From assembly GCA_018242255.1 (NCBI GenBank), contig JAFECH010000356.1, positions 1 to 44,007 of the forward strand: a stretch of DNA of 44,007 bases, written 5' to 3'. Of the stretch, positions 1 to 7,791 are shown one piece after another (the first letter of the stretch is position 1; every line of letters starts with the position of its first letter). The translations under genes and the position numbers were made by a program. Origin of the DNA: Pseudomonadota bacterium. GTDB lineage: Bacteria > Pseudomonadota > Alphaproteobacteria > Rhizobiales > Hyphomicrobiaceae. The notes under the pieces were generated by a model. It saw only the letters and a program-made list of their open reading frames with translations, ran no database searches and had not been told where the DNA came from.

Positions 1-1622
1 CGCCCTCCCGCAGTCAGCGAAAGCCGATCAGTCACGTCAAAGGTGTCAGAGAAGAAGATGCCGTAATAGGTGTTGGTCGTCGTGATATCGACCGGTGCGA
101 TGTCTGAGTTGGCGACGATCTGGCCGTCGCCCGTTACCGTGAAATTGGGGCCGATGCTTCCGATCTCGGCATCGGTCTGATAGCCGACACGGCCGTGATC
201 GACGCTGCCACCCAAAAGGAATTGGTTATTGTGGTCGAAGACTTTCGCTTTCTGAACGCCCTGTAAAGACGCGCCATAACTTTCAGCCTGTTGCGACGTG
301 CGGTCGATTTCGCCGACGTAGTTGTCGCCACCAGCCGGCGTTAATACAGGATTGCCGTTTTGATCGAAAAGCTGAACGGTCGTACCGTTTAGGTTGTCGA
401 AGCAGAGAACACTTTCATCGCCGGAGCAGGGCGCCGCTTCGGAACCGTTGGCATCAACGTGATGTTGATTGAACCGCCGATAGTAGCTGACGCCCGAGAC
501 CTTCAACGTATTCGTGACATTCACGGCGCCGTTGACGGATCCCATAGCCATGTCATTCTGGGTCGTCTGCGGGTTCGTATAGACAGCGCTATAACTCTGA
601 TCCAGCAGCTGGATGGGAGAGGCTGTAACGGCGCCGACGAAGTTATCCGCGCCTGTGAAATTGGCGTGGAATTCGGCATCCCGATTCTTGAACCCGATAT
701 CAGCAAACGTGCGGCGGATATCTGATGGCGAGAATTGCCGCCAGCCGCCGTCGTGAATATCTTCGATAGCAATATAAGCGGCATAGTTGCCAACCTGCTG
801 TCCGGCCTGCACCGACCCTTGGATGCGCCCGAACGATCCGCCGCGGATGTCGGTCTCGACGCCCTGGAAGTTAAATCCGTCCTTCATCGATATGCTAATG
901 GAGCCACCGAGCGCATTGAGGCCGAATGCTGGATTGTTAGTCATGACGGCGATGTCGGCGATCGCAATCGACGGTAGGAAGTCCCAATTGACGACGTCTC
1001 CGAATGCCTCGTTGATGCGGACGCCATTTTCATAGACCGCCAATCCCTGAGGAACGCCGTCGAGAGGCGATGCTTCGAAGCCGTGGAATTGCACGTTCGT
1101 TTGGAATTCATTGCCCTGCAGGTCGTTCACGATGACGCCGGGAATACGGGATTGGAGAACATCCTGGACCGCCATCACGCCACTGCGCGTGACGTCCGAC
1201 GACGAAACTGTGCCGACAGACCCCGGCACCTTCGCTATCGGAATCTCGCTTCCACCGACCGGCGACATCTGGACGACTGTAGGTTCGGGAACAGTGGCTC
1301 CCAATTCTGGAGGTGTCGGCTGGGCGGCGACCGGCACTTTCTTCGGCGTGGTCTTGGCCGCCTTCTGAATTTTCTTCGGCGTAACAGGCTTAGCCTGCTG
1401 CTCGATGACTTGAACTTCGGGAAGTTGGACTTCGTTCGGCGACGATGACGGGGCTGGCCCGGTGCCGTTCGCAGGCGGCGTTGGGGTTGGCGATGGGCTT
1501 GCGGCCGGTGGCGACGTCGAGTTGTCTGTCGTCCCACCGCTTGTCTGCGCAACCGCGCCTCCGGCGGTGCCCATGACCGCAAGCGCAGCGGCAAGCGCTG
1601 CGGCGCGATGGAAGCTGATCAT
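1..1622 (-). CDS. TonB-dependent receptor, N-terminal part (cut by left window edge)
   Basis: This frame is open from an ATG at 1622 to the left edge, giving 540 codons without a stop; the C-terminal barrel strands lie outside the window. It starts with a signal peptide (MISFHRAAALAAALAVMG, cleaved near AVAQ), followed by a Pro/Ser/Lys-rich linker of about 90 residues, then a TonB plug domain with the typical SDVTRSGVMAVQDVLQ and IPGVIVNDLQGNEF segments, VYENGVRINE and ALGGSISISMK, and then beta-barrel sequence. An AGGGGA ribosome site lies about 8 bases before the ATG. Such receptors import metal chelates or other large ligands across the outer membrane with energy from TonB-ExbBD. The ligand cannot be told from sequence. 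The long Pro-rich linker before the plug is unusual and could be a periplasmic interaction region. Confidence 0.9.
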   Translation of the reverse strand, partial: MISFHRAAALAAALAVMGTAGGAVAQTSGGTTDNSTSPPAASPSPTPTPPANGTGPAPSSSPNEVQLPEVQVIEQQAKPVTPKKIQKAAKTTPKKVPVAAQPTPPELGATVPEPTVVQMSPVGGSEIPIAKVPGSVGTVSSSDVTRSGVMAVQDVLQSRIPGVIVNDLQGNEFQTNVQFHGFEASPLDGVPQGLAVYENGVRINEAFGDVVNWDFLPSIAIADIAVMTNNPAFGLNALGGSISISMKDGFNFQGVETDIRGGSFGRIQGSVQAGQQVGNYAAYIAIEDIHDGGWRQFSPSDIRRTFADIGFKNRDAEFHANFTGADNFVGAVTASPIQLLDQSYSAVYTNPQTTQNDMAMGSVNGAVNVTNTLKVSGVSYYRRFNQHHVDANGSEAAPCSGDESVLCFDNLNGTTVQLFDQNGNPVLTPAGGDNYVGEIDRTSQQAESYGASLQGVQKAKVFDHNNQFLLGGSVDHGRVGYQTDAEIGSIGPNFTVTGDGQIVANSDIAPVDITTTNTYYGIFFSDTFDVTDRLSLTAGG

Positions 1623-2246
1623 TTTCGTTCCCCTGCCCGACAAGACCTTAGATGGTCGACACTTTCCGGCCGACTCACCCCCCGACTCGGGAAATATGCC
1701 CTTTCTTATTGGGGCAGATAATCCCCCTATCGACATTCCATAATTCCCGACGGGAATAAAGGTCACAGTCGTGTCCAATTGGATGCCTCGGGGTTCCGAC
1801 CGCTGAGACACAAGGGATTGAAAATATCGACCTTTCTGGGCGATTCACTTGACGTTGCTCCGGATCTCTGGCGGCACATCGAACGCCCCCCAGCCGACAC
1901 CGCAATGTCCAGAACAGACAAGATCGAGCAGGATCGCGCGTCCTTCGTCGAGGAATGCTCATGGAATCAACTGCGCGTGGTCGAGAAGGGCGAGCACAAC
2001 TCCGATCTTGTATCTGCGAGAAAGAGATGCAGCTTCCTGCAATTAGGATGCTCGACGGCGATGCGCGCCATCAGCTATGCGCACGTCTGTCGGAAGTGCG
2101 TGACGTTTTCTTGGCTATTGAGCAGGCAAGGTCGGCAGGCACTTAAATGGAGATGAAGCGTCCGTAAGCGGTCAGCCATAACCTAATTTTTCAAGGACCT
2201 TCGGATTTTGGTGCAGGGCCAATTGCCCACCAACGCTCCTTACCCA
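1623..2246. other. Intergenic stretch, no convincing gene
   Basis: About 620 bases between the TonB receptor start and the SET-domain gene stop. Several open frames cross it on both strands, but none has a ribosome site with a recognisable protein or coherent composition. The first 100 bases presumably hold the receptor promoter. I see no tRNA, strong hairpin or repeat here. Confidence 0.5.
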
Positions 2247-2738
2247 CTACCGAGAACAATTCGCGCAACGGCATTTCCCTGCCAAATGCATCTCGAAATA
2301 TTCCTCACCGTAGTCGTAGAAAAGTTCTTCACCAGGCTCGATGTCGCGAAGCGCGAAGATATATACGCGGCGCTCGCAGATATCGATCTCGCAATTCGGC
2401 GCGCAGGAGTGATTGATAAAGCGAGCCGTATTTGCCGGTATGTTCCCGTCGATCATCGACGTATCGCTGGTCCAAAACAGGTACTTCCCGCTATTCTCTT
2501 TTATCTGCTTAGGCGTTGCCGGGCGTCCGATGTATTCGATGACGCATGAACCCTCAGGTATGCATTCCTGAGTGAAAAGACCTCTGCCACTGAATGACCG
2601 ACGGACTGCCAGGCGGAAAGGTTCAGGTACGAAGCTTCGGTTCATAGGGTAGCGATACCATTTTTGATGTTCTTTCGATCCGGCGTCCATCTGAAGAGCA
2701 TTGTGAGCCACATCGAGCGGAAAATAGACGGGCCACAT
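2247..2738 (-). CDS. SET-domain protein (putative protein-lysine methyltransferase)
   Basis: A 163-residue protein that is almost entirely one SET domain. Visible motifs are GRG at 51-53 in the segment VRRSFSGRGLF, EYIG at 68-71, the pseudoknot motif ARFINHSCAPNC at 105-116 (the SAM and lysine-binding NHS) and ELFYDYGEEY at 138-147 with the conserved tyrosine. The tail ends KCRCANC, a CxCxxC post-SET motif (C156, C158, C161) which with C112 could bind one zinc as in eukaryotic SET enzymes. SET proteins transfer methyl from SAM to lysine side chains; bacterial ones are known but uncommon and substrates are mostly unknown. The ATG at 2738 is used; an internal Met at residue 32 (MNRSFVPEP) is a possible alternative start. 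It stands alone, with no operon partner. Confidence 0.85.
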   Translation of the reverse strand: MWPVYFPLDVAHNALQMDAGSKEHQKWYRYPMNRSFVPEPFRLAVRRSFSGRGLFTQECIPEGSCVIEYIGRPATPKQIKENSGKYLFWTSDTSMIDGNIPANTARFINHSCAPNCEIDICERRVYIFALRDIEPGEELFYDYGEEYFEMHLAGKCRCANCSR

Positions 2739-3112
2739 TTGCTTTCTTTTTCAGCTTGATCGCGATGTTGCGAGCGCATCAGACGAGTCCTAGCAATCCG
2801 GAAACGCTACTACGGCTTGGAGCAAGCTGACGCCTGTACCGAACAGCGTGCGTGTAGAAGTCCGAAACAGGCTTTCAAAAAGGCTATCACTCAAGCAATC
2901 GAATTTAGTTCCAATCATCCTCAGTGTCTCTACGGAGGTGTTCAACCGGGGCCTTATCGTTACACGCCTGTTAACGGCCACTGATGACCTGCTCGTACTG
3001 GGCAATCGAACGAGGAATGCACGTCAGCACTCTGCTGCCTTGCTCGCGTCGATAACCGGGAGCCGCGCCGCTGCGCGCGGTGAGGGGGTTTCTTCAGGGG
3101 AGAATTCAACGT
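2739..3112. other. Divergent intergenic region between SET gene and porin
   Basis: About 370 bases between two divergently oriented genes, so it should carry both promoters. No open frame here looks like a protein. I could not place a confident -35/-10 pair. Confidence 0.4.
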
Positions 3113-4519
3113 ATGGCCTACCGCATCGGCAGAGCGCGATTGGCTCTTTGCACTATATTTGGTACTGCGGCTTGTGCATCGACTGGTGCCTTCGCCGCAG
3201 ATCTTTCGTATCCGAACGTTCCCGATGACGAACAAGTCGTGACGGTCATGCCGAACGGCACTATTCGTCTTGGTGCGATCAAACTGAAGTTTGGTGGTTT
3301 CAGCGAATTCGCGACGTTCTGGCGCTCTCGCAACGAAACAGCGGATATCGGCAGCTCGTTCGGCGGAATTCCATTCGGCAATAGTCCGCTGGCGCACGAG
3401 CACGAAACACGCTTTAGTGCGCGTCAAAGCCGCGTCGCAGCGTTGGCCACGGGTGATCTCGACCAGTACACGCATCTGTCGATGTATGTCGAGTCGGACT
3501 TCCTCGCTGCGGGAACGACGTCGAATTCCAACGAGAGCAACAGCTACACGCCTCGTATCCGCCATTTCTACGGCGCCTACGACAATGACCTTTCGGGTTG
3601 GCACGTTCTCGCAGGTCAGACTTGGAGCCTGCTGACCACGAATACGAAGGGTATCCAGGCGCGCAACGAAGACATCCCGCTAACGATCGATGCGCAGTAC
3701 GTCGTTGGCTTCAATTGGACGCGAAATGCGCAGTTCCGCGTAGTGAAAGATCTCGCGCCTTGGCTATCGGCCGGCGTTTCTATCGAAAGTCCGTCCACCC
3801 AAATCGCCGGCCCTGTGCCGACGGGAGTCGATGCGAACCATCCGGGCGGATCGCTGCTCAACAGTACGGCGAACTACAGCAACGATGTTATGCCAGACGT
3901 CGTAGGAAAGCTCGCATTCGATCCTGGCTGGGGGCACTACGAAATCAAAGGTATCGTCCGCGGCTTTACGGATCGTGCGGACCACAACAATAATACGATT
4001 ATTGCCGGCGGTGGCGGCGCTTCGGCGTCGTTACCCATCATTCCGAAAGCGCTTGAGCTGCAAGCAAGCTTCATGGCCGGAAATGGCATCGGCCGCTACG
4101 GCTCCGGGCAGCAGCCGGACGTTACCTTCAACCGCGACGGCGACTTCGTTGCAATTCCGGCGGTGCAATTACTGACGGGGCTTGTCGCGCATCCGTTTAA
4201 GGGCGACACCGCTTATGCCTATGGCGGCCTCGAGCAGAACTTTAAAAAGGTCGACGGCAACGTCGGCTATGGCCGCGATACCGTCGACAATTCGGGCTGC
4301 GATATTGAAGGCGGAACGTGCCAGGCGCAGACCAAACGTCTTTGGGAAGTTACCGGTGGCGTGTGGCAAGATATTTATAAAGGCTCATTCGGTCGCGCGT
4401 CTGTCGGCGCGCAGGCTGAATATATCAAGCGCGAAGCTTTCAATAGCGACAACGGCGGGGCACCTACGACAGATGATATGATCGTGCTCGGATCGTTTCG
4501 CTACTATCCCTTTCAGTAA
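3113..4519 (+). CDS. Outer-membrane porin, DcaP-like
   Basis: A 468-residue outer-membrane beta-barrel protein. The ATG at 3113 is preferred to one 33 bases upstream because AGGGGAG lies about 10 bases before it. The N-terminus has a signal peptide (positively charged MAYRIGRARL, then a hydrophobic stretch ending AFAADLSYP). The mature part is rich in alternating aromatic/polar strands with family-like segments such as KFGGFSEFATFWRSRN, the conserved RFSARQSRVA and HFYGAYD, and ends in YYPFQ with an aromatic near the C-terminus. DcaP-type porins allow diffusion of small anionic solutes. The gene has its own terminator and looks monocistronic. Confidence 0.8.
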   Translation: MAYRIGRARLALCTIFGTAACASTGAFAADLSYPNVPDDEQVVTVMPNGTIRLGAIKLKFGGFSEFATFWRSRNETADIGSSFGGIPFGNSPLAHEHETRFSARQSRVAALATGDLDQYTHLSMYVESDFLAAGTTSNSNESNSYTPRIRHFYGAYDNDLSGWHVLAGQTWSLLTTNTKGIQARNEDIPLTIDAQYVVGFNWTRNAQFRVVKDLAPWLSAGVSIESPSTQIAGPVPTGVDANHPGGSLLNSTANYSNDVMPDVVGKLAFDPGWGHYEIKGIVRGFTDRADHNNNTIIAGGGGASASLPIIPKALELQASFMAGNGIGRYGSGQQPDVTFNRDGDFVAIPAVQLLTGLVAHPFKGDTAYAYGGLEQNFKKVDGNVGYGRDTVDNSGCDIEGGTCQAQTKRLWEVTGGVWQDIYKGSFGRASVGAQAEYIKREAFNSDNGGAPTTDDMIVLGSFRYYPFQ

Positions 4520-4550
4520 AGCGCACTCACTATCACCGTCTCCACACTCC

Positions 4551-4580
4551 AGGCGCTGCTTCGGCAGCGCCTCCTTTTTT
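4551..4580 (+). terminator. Rho-independent terminator of the porin gene
   Basis: A perfect 9-base stem AGGCGCTGC/GCAGCGCCT with a TTCG tetraloop is followed by CCTTTTTT, 31 bases after the porin stop codon. This is a textbook intrinsic terminator. Confidence 0.95.
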
Positions 4581-4814
4581 GATGCCGCTTCGCCTTAGAC
4601 AATAGCGTTTCAGAGACGTAGCGACGTCAGTATTTACGCGGATGTACTTCTGCTTTCGTTAATTGGCTGACGTCACCGAGCGGAATAACGTTCCATCAGC
4701 GATCCATCTAAATTTGTTTGCACGCAATCGTATTGCGGCGGTGGCTGCGTTCGCACTCTTCCATTTGCGACTTGCGAGCACCGAACTTTCAAACTTCCGG
4801 ATGGAGCGTCCGCA

Positions 4815-5099
4815 ATGTATAAATTTCCACTCGCAGTGTCTGTCTCATTGCTAGCGCTTGGCTTTGCAACGGCAGCCAGCGCCCACGCACGGTGCGATGG
4901 TGATTTTCAATTTGTCGATGGCAGCTGGGTCGCAACACGATATTGCCAGCGGCAAGAAGCCGAACATGTCGCGAGGGCGGAACATACGCATATCACGCGT
5001 CATACGGTGAGTTCGTCAGACGAGACGCCGGACGAGTTCTGTCGCTGGCATAACGGTCAGATTGAGACGGACACCTATTGCTCCAGCTACAACGACTGA
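4815..5099 (+). CDS. Small secreted protein, function unknown
   Basis: A 94-residue protein with a good signal peptide (MYKFPLAVSVSLLALGFATAASAHA) and a short mature part of about 70 residues with four cysteines, histidine- and acid-rich, which could form two disulfides. GGAG lies 8 bases before the ATG. I do not recognise a family. It is followed by a stable hairpin and sits alone between the porin and the convergent regulator gene. A periplasmic or envelope role follows from the signal peptide only. Confidence 0.7.
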   Translation: MYKFPLAVSVSLLALGFATAASAHARCDGDFQFVDGSWVATRYCQRQEAEHVARAEHTHITRHTVSSSDETPDEFCRWHNGQIETDTYCSSYND

Positions 5100-5121
5100 T
5101 AGAATCCAGGCAGCGCATCGT

Positions 5122-5151
5122 CGGCGTTGTTTGCGACTGCAAACGGCGCCG
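5122..5151. terminator. Hairpin between convergent genes, probable terminator
   Basis: A 13-pair stem (CGGCGTTGTTTGC with GCAAACGGCGCCG, including two G-T wobble pairs) closes a GACT loop. It lies between the stop of the small secreted protein and the stop of the convergent response regulator. There is no T-run on either side, so it may work with Rho or simply protect mRNA ends. Confidence 0.55.
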
Positions 5152-5185
5152 GCGATGTGGAGTATCTTGCGTTGCGTAATGAGGA

Positions 5186-5854
5186 TCAGGCGCTTTCGAT
5201 GTTATTATGGTGCCGATTTTTATCGGCACGGATCGGAAGCATCATCTCTTCGATGCGCACTGCAATTCGTACGAGATCGGCGATGTTGCGAGCGCCTGTC
5301 TTTTCCATCACCCAAGCGCGATACGTTTCGACGGTGCGCGGGCTGATCTTCAATGTCAAAGCGATTTCCTTGTTTGAAAGGCCCTTGACCGCAAGATCCA
5401 TCACTTGCCGTTGACGATCCGACAGCTCGTTGACGCGTGTCGCAAGCTTCACGGCTTCCTGGTCGTGGTTGCGCTGATTTTCGGTCTCATAGATTGCCGA
5501 GGAGATGCTCGCGATCAGGCGGTCGGGGGAGAACGGCTTTTCGATAAAGTCGCGAGCGCCGGCTTTAAGCGCTGCCACGGCCATGGCGACGTCGCCGTGC
5601 CCGGTAATGAGCACGAGCGGAATCATCGGCCATTTCTTTGCGAGTTCCTTCTGAAGCTCTAGGCCCGACATTCCGGGCATACGGATGTCGCACACGATGC
5701 AGGAAGGAAGCTCGTTTGCTTGCAGGGCAGGCAGAAACTGTTCCGCCGATGCGAATGAGCAAACGCCAAAGCCGTGATTGCTGAGCATCAGAGACAAGGA
5801 ATCTCGGACGGGTTCATCGTCATCGATAATCGCGACGGCTGATGCGAGTGTCAT
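5186..5854 (-). CDS. FixJ-family response regulator (receiver + LuxR-type HTH)
   Basis: A 222-residue two-domain regulator. The receiver domain (about 1-120) shows the acidic pocket DDDE at 11-14, the phospho-acceptor D56 in VCDIRMPGMSG, the switch Thr in VLITGHGD and the conserved Lys in FIEKPF. A LuxR/FixJ HTH follows (about 140-205: LSDRQRQVMDLAVKGLSNKEIA, then RTVETYRAWVMEKT). It is encoded downstream of, and overlaps by ATGA, the sensor kinase gene, so the pair is translationally coupled. Phosphorylation by the kinase should let it bind DNA. The divergent RND efflux operon is the obvious candidate target, which is inference from position. Confidence 0.95.
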   Translation of the reverse strand: MTLASAVAIIDDDEPVRDSLSLMLSNHGFGVCSFASAEQFLPALQANELPSCIVCDIRMPGMSGLELQKELAKKWPMIPLVLITGHGDVAMAVAALKAGARDFIEKPFSPDRLIASISSAIYETENQRNHDQEAVKLATRVNELSDRQRQVMDLAVKGLSNKEIALTLKISPRTVETYRAWVMEKTGARNIADLVRIAVRIEEMMLPIRADKNRHHNNIESA

Positions 5855-7491
5855 GATACGTTACCCCCTGGAAAAGAATTCAAACGAATGAGAACGAGGG
5901 CACCTTCGCCTTCGTTTTTGAGGATGAGCTCGCCGCCGTGTCCTTCGACGATCGTTTGGCTGAGCGAAAGGCCTACTCCTAGGCCGTCTTTCTTGCTGGA
6001 CGAACGAATCCCGGACTTTCTGAGGTTGAAACCAGGTGGAAAGCCGGGACCGCTGTCTTGAACCTGGATTTCGATGCGATTGCCATCGATGTTGTTGGCA
6101 CTGATGCTGATCAGGCGATCCTTCGACGGATAATTTTCGCTCATCGCGTCTATAGCGTTGGAAATGATATTCATGAGGACCTGCTCAATCTGAAGCCGAT
6201 CAACGGCTGCGTTGCGGATATCGCGTGCGATTGCTACCTTTACCGAAGCGCCCGTTCGTTGCAGGTTTGGTTCCAGGAGGTCGAGCGCTTCTCTGATTAA
6301 GAGGTGAGGTGATTGCTCGCCAATCTGCCGACGCCCCAATCTGATGAAGTCGCGAAGGTTGCGGACGACGGCTGCGGTGCGGTCCACTTGACTTGCGACC
6401 TTCGACGCCGCTTCGATGGCAATCTCGCGATTGCCTTCGCCCGTCATAAGATACTCCTGCACCAGCTGCGTATAGTTTGAGATGGCGGTCAAAGGCTGGT
6501 TGATTTCATGCGCGATGGCGGTCGTGACTTCCCCGGCACTGCCCAGGCGAAAGATCTGCGAGACCGAATCCTGATTGAGGCGCAGGTCCTGTTCGAAGCG
6601 GCGTCGGTCGGTCACGAGGCCGCCAATCGCCAAGCCGGTGAAGGCCAGCACGAGCATCAGGGACTGATAGGTTGTCACGCCGGCAAGCTGCGGTCCTGAT
6701 ATCAGCAGAGCGATGATCAGCCCGACCTCCGTCACGACGAGGGCATACGTCGCGCCCTTCAGGCCGTGGCGGAGTGCAATCCAGATGATGGGAAAAAACA
6801 TCACGTTGAAGAGACGGAAATGGGGAAGGGTGCTGAAGCCGAATGCAAAGATAAGCGCTGCGGCGATCGCCAGCCCTTGAAAGCACGTCTCTAGATTTGG
6901 TTTCTCGATTCCTCCCGTACCAGCCACGATCAGAATAAATGGCGTGATGATCGAAACGCCGATGAGGTCGCCGACGGCATACCTGAAAATATTGTAAGGA
7001 ACGGCGGGAGCCGTCAGAACTCCTGAGGCATAAAGGAGCATTACGGAGGCGGTGGCCACGAGAGCAGAGCTGACAATCGCGGTTGCCTCAAGCAGCAAGA
7101 CATCGCGCAGCGTTCCCAGTCTGATATCGAATTGCCATCGCGAACGCTGGACCCACTTCAACGCGATCGCGTAGCCGCCGCCTACGATGATGGGTGAAAG
7201 GAGTTGCGCAAAAAGCGGCAAATCGCGGCGCAGAATCACGTTGGAGGCTGCTACGGCGAGCAAGAGATACGGCCAGAATCGCGTTCCAAACATAAGGTAC
7301 GCTGCAAAGGTCAGGCCTATTTCGGGACTCCACGGAACGATGTCGAACGACGGCGTGGATGAGATGATGCTCAGCCATCCCAGCACGACGTAAGCGATGA
7401 TGTAGGCGGGGCCAATCAACCAAATCGGGGCAGCTTGCATTCGGGCCATACGATTCGCATGCGTTCTTTCTGTTACGACCACTTGCGACAT
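5851..7491 (-). CDS. MASE1-domain sensor histidine kinase
   Basis: A 546-residue membrane kinase. The ATG at 7491 (MSQVVVTERTHAN) is chosen over an upstream start because AGGA lies about 8 bases before it. The N-terminal half (about 20-290) is an integral membrane MASE1-type sensor with roughly eight hydrophobic segments and the signature VPWSPEIGLTFA. The kinase core has H328 in the H-box AIAHEINQPL (FixL-type), an N-box NAIDAM, DSGPGFPPG and the G-box GLGVGLSLSQTIVEGHGG. No PAS domain is seen, so sensing must be through the membrane region. It shares four bases with the downstream response regulator and is divergent from the RND operon across about 300 bases. Confidence 0.93.
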   Translation of the reverse strand: MSQVVVTERTHANRMARMQAAPIWLIGPAYIIAYVVLGWLSIISSTPSFDIVPWSPEIGLTFAAYLMFGTRFWPYLLLAVAASNVILRRDLPLFAQLLSPIIVGGGYAIALKWVQRSRWQFDIRLGTLRDVLLLEATAIVSSALVATASVMLLYASGVLTAPAVPYNIFRYAVGDLIGVSIITPFILIVAGTGGIEKPNLETCFQGLAIAAALIFAFGFSTLPHFRLFNVMFFPIIWIALRHGLKGATYALVVTEVGLIIALLISGPQLAGVTTYQSLMLVLAFTGLAIGGLVTDRRRFEQDLRLNQDSVSQIFRLGSAGEVTTAIAHEINQPLTAISNYTQLVQEYLMTGEGNREIAIEAASKVASQVDRTAAVVRNLRDFIRLGRRQIGEQSPHLLIREALDLLEPNLQRTGASVKVAIARDIRNAAVDRLQIEQVLMNIISNAIDAMSENYPSKDRLISISANNIDGNRIEIQVQDSGPGFPPGFNLRKSGIRSSSKKDGLGVGLSLSQTIVEGHGGELILKNEGEGALVLIRLNSFPGGNVS

Positions 7492-7791
7492 CGTTCTTTT
7501 CCTACGCTGCCTAGCGCACCGCCACTCCGTACGGGAACGGAGGCTTAGCCACGGACGGTGTGCCACGCAAGCGCACAGCCGGAATTTCCCTCGATGATGA
7601 TGCCCCGAATATACGCTGCCGTCGCGGCTCATTCCGTGCGGCGCGTCGCAACATGACATGGTTGTAATCAAAGACGGGTGTCGAAGATCGGCGATGTCTC
7701 GCCGCGAAGAGAAATGGCGGTCGGCGTTCGCCGAGGCCGATCGCAGTTGATCAGGTAACGGCGGACTGAGCCGCCGAGGAACATAGAACGC
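7492..7791. promoter_or_regulatory. Divergent control region, kinase/regulator versus RND operon
   Basis: Three hundred bases separate the start codons of the sensor kinase and the RND pump, so promoters of both operons must lie here. I could not pick a reliable operator or core promoter by eye. A FixJ-like binding site would be expected here if the two-component system controls efflux. Confidence 0.4.

Noticed and set aside
1779-2156. 125-codon plus-strand frame in the intergenic stretch
   Set aside because: No ribosome site, no recognisable domain, and Cys/Arg-rich composition typical of chance frames.
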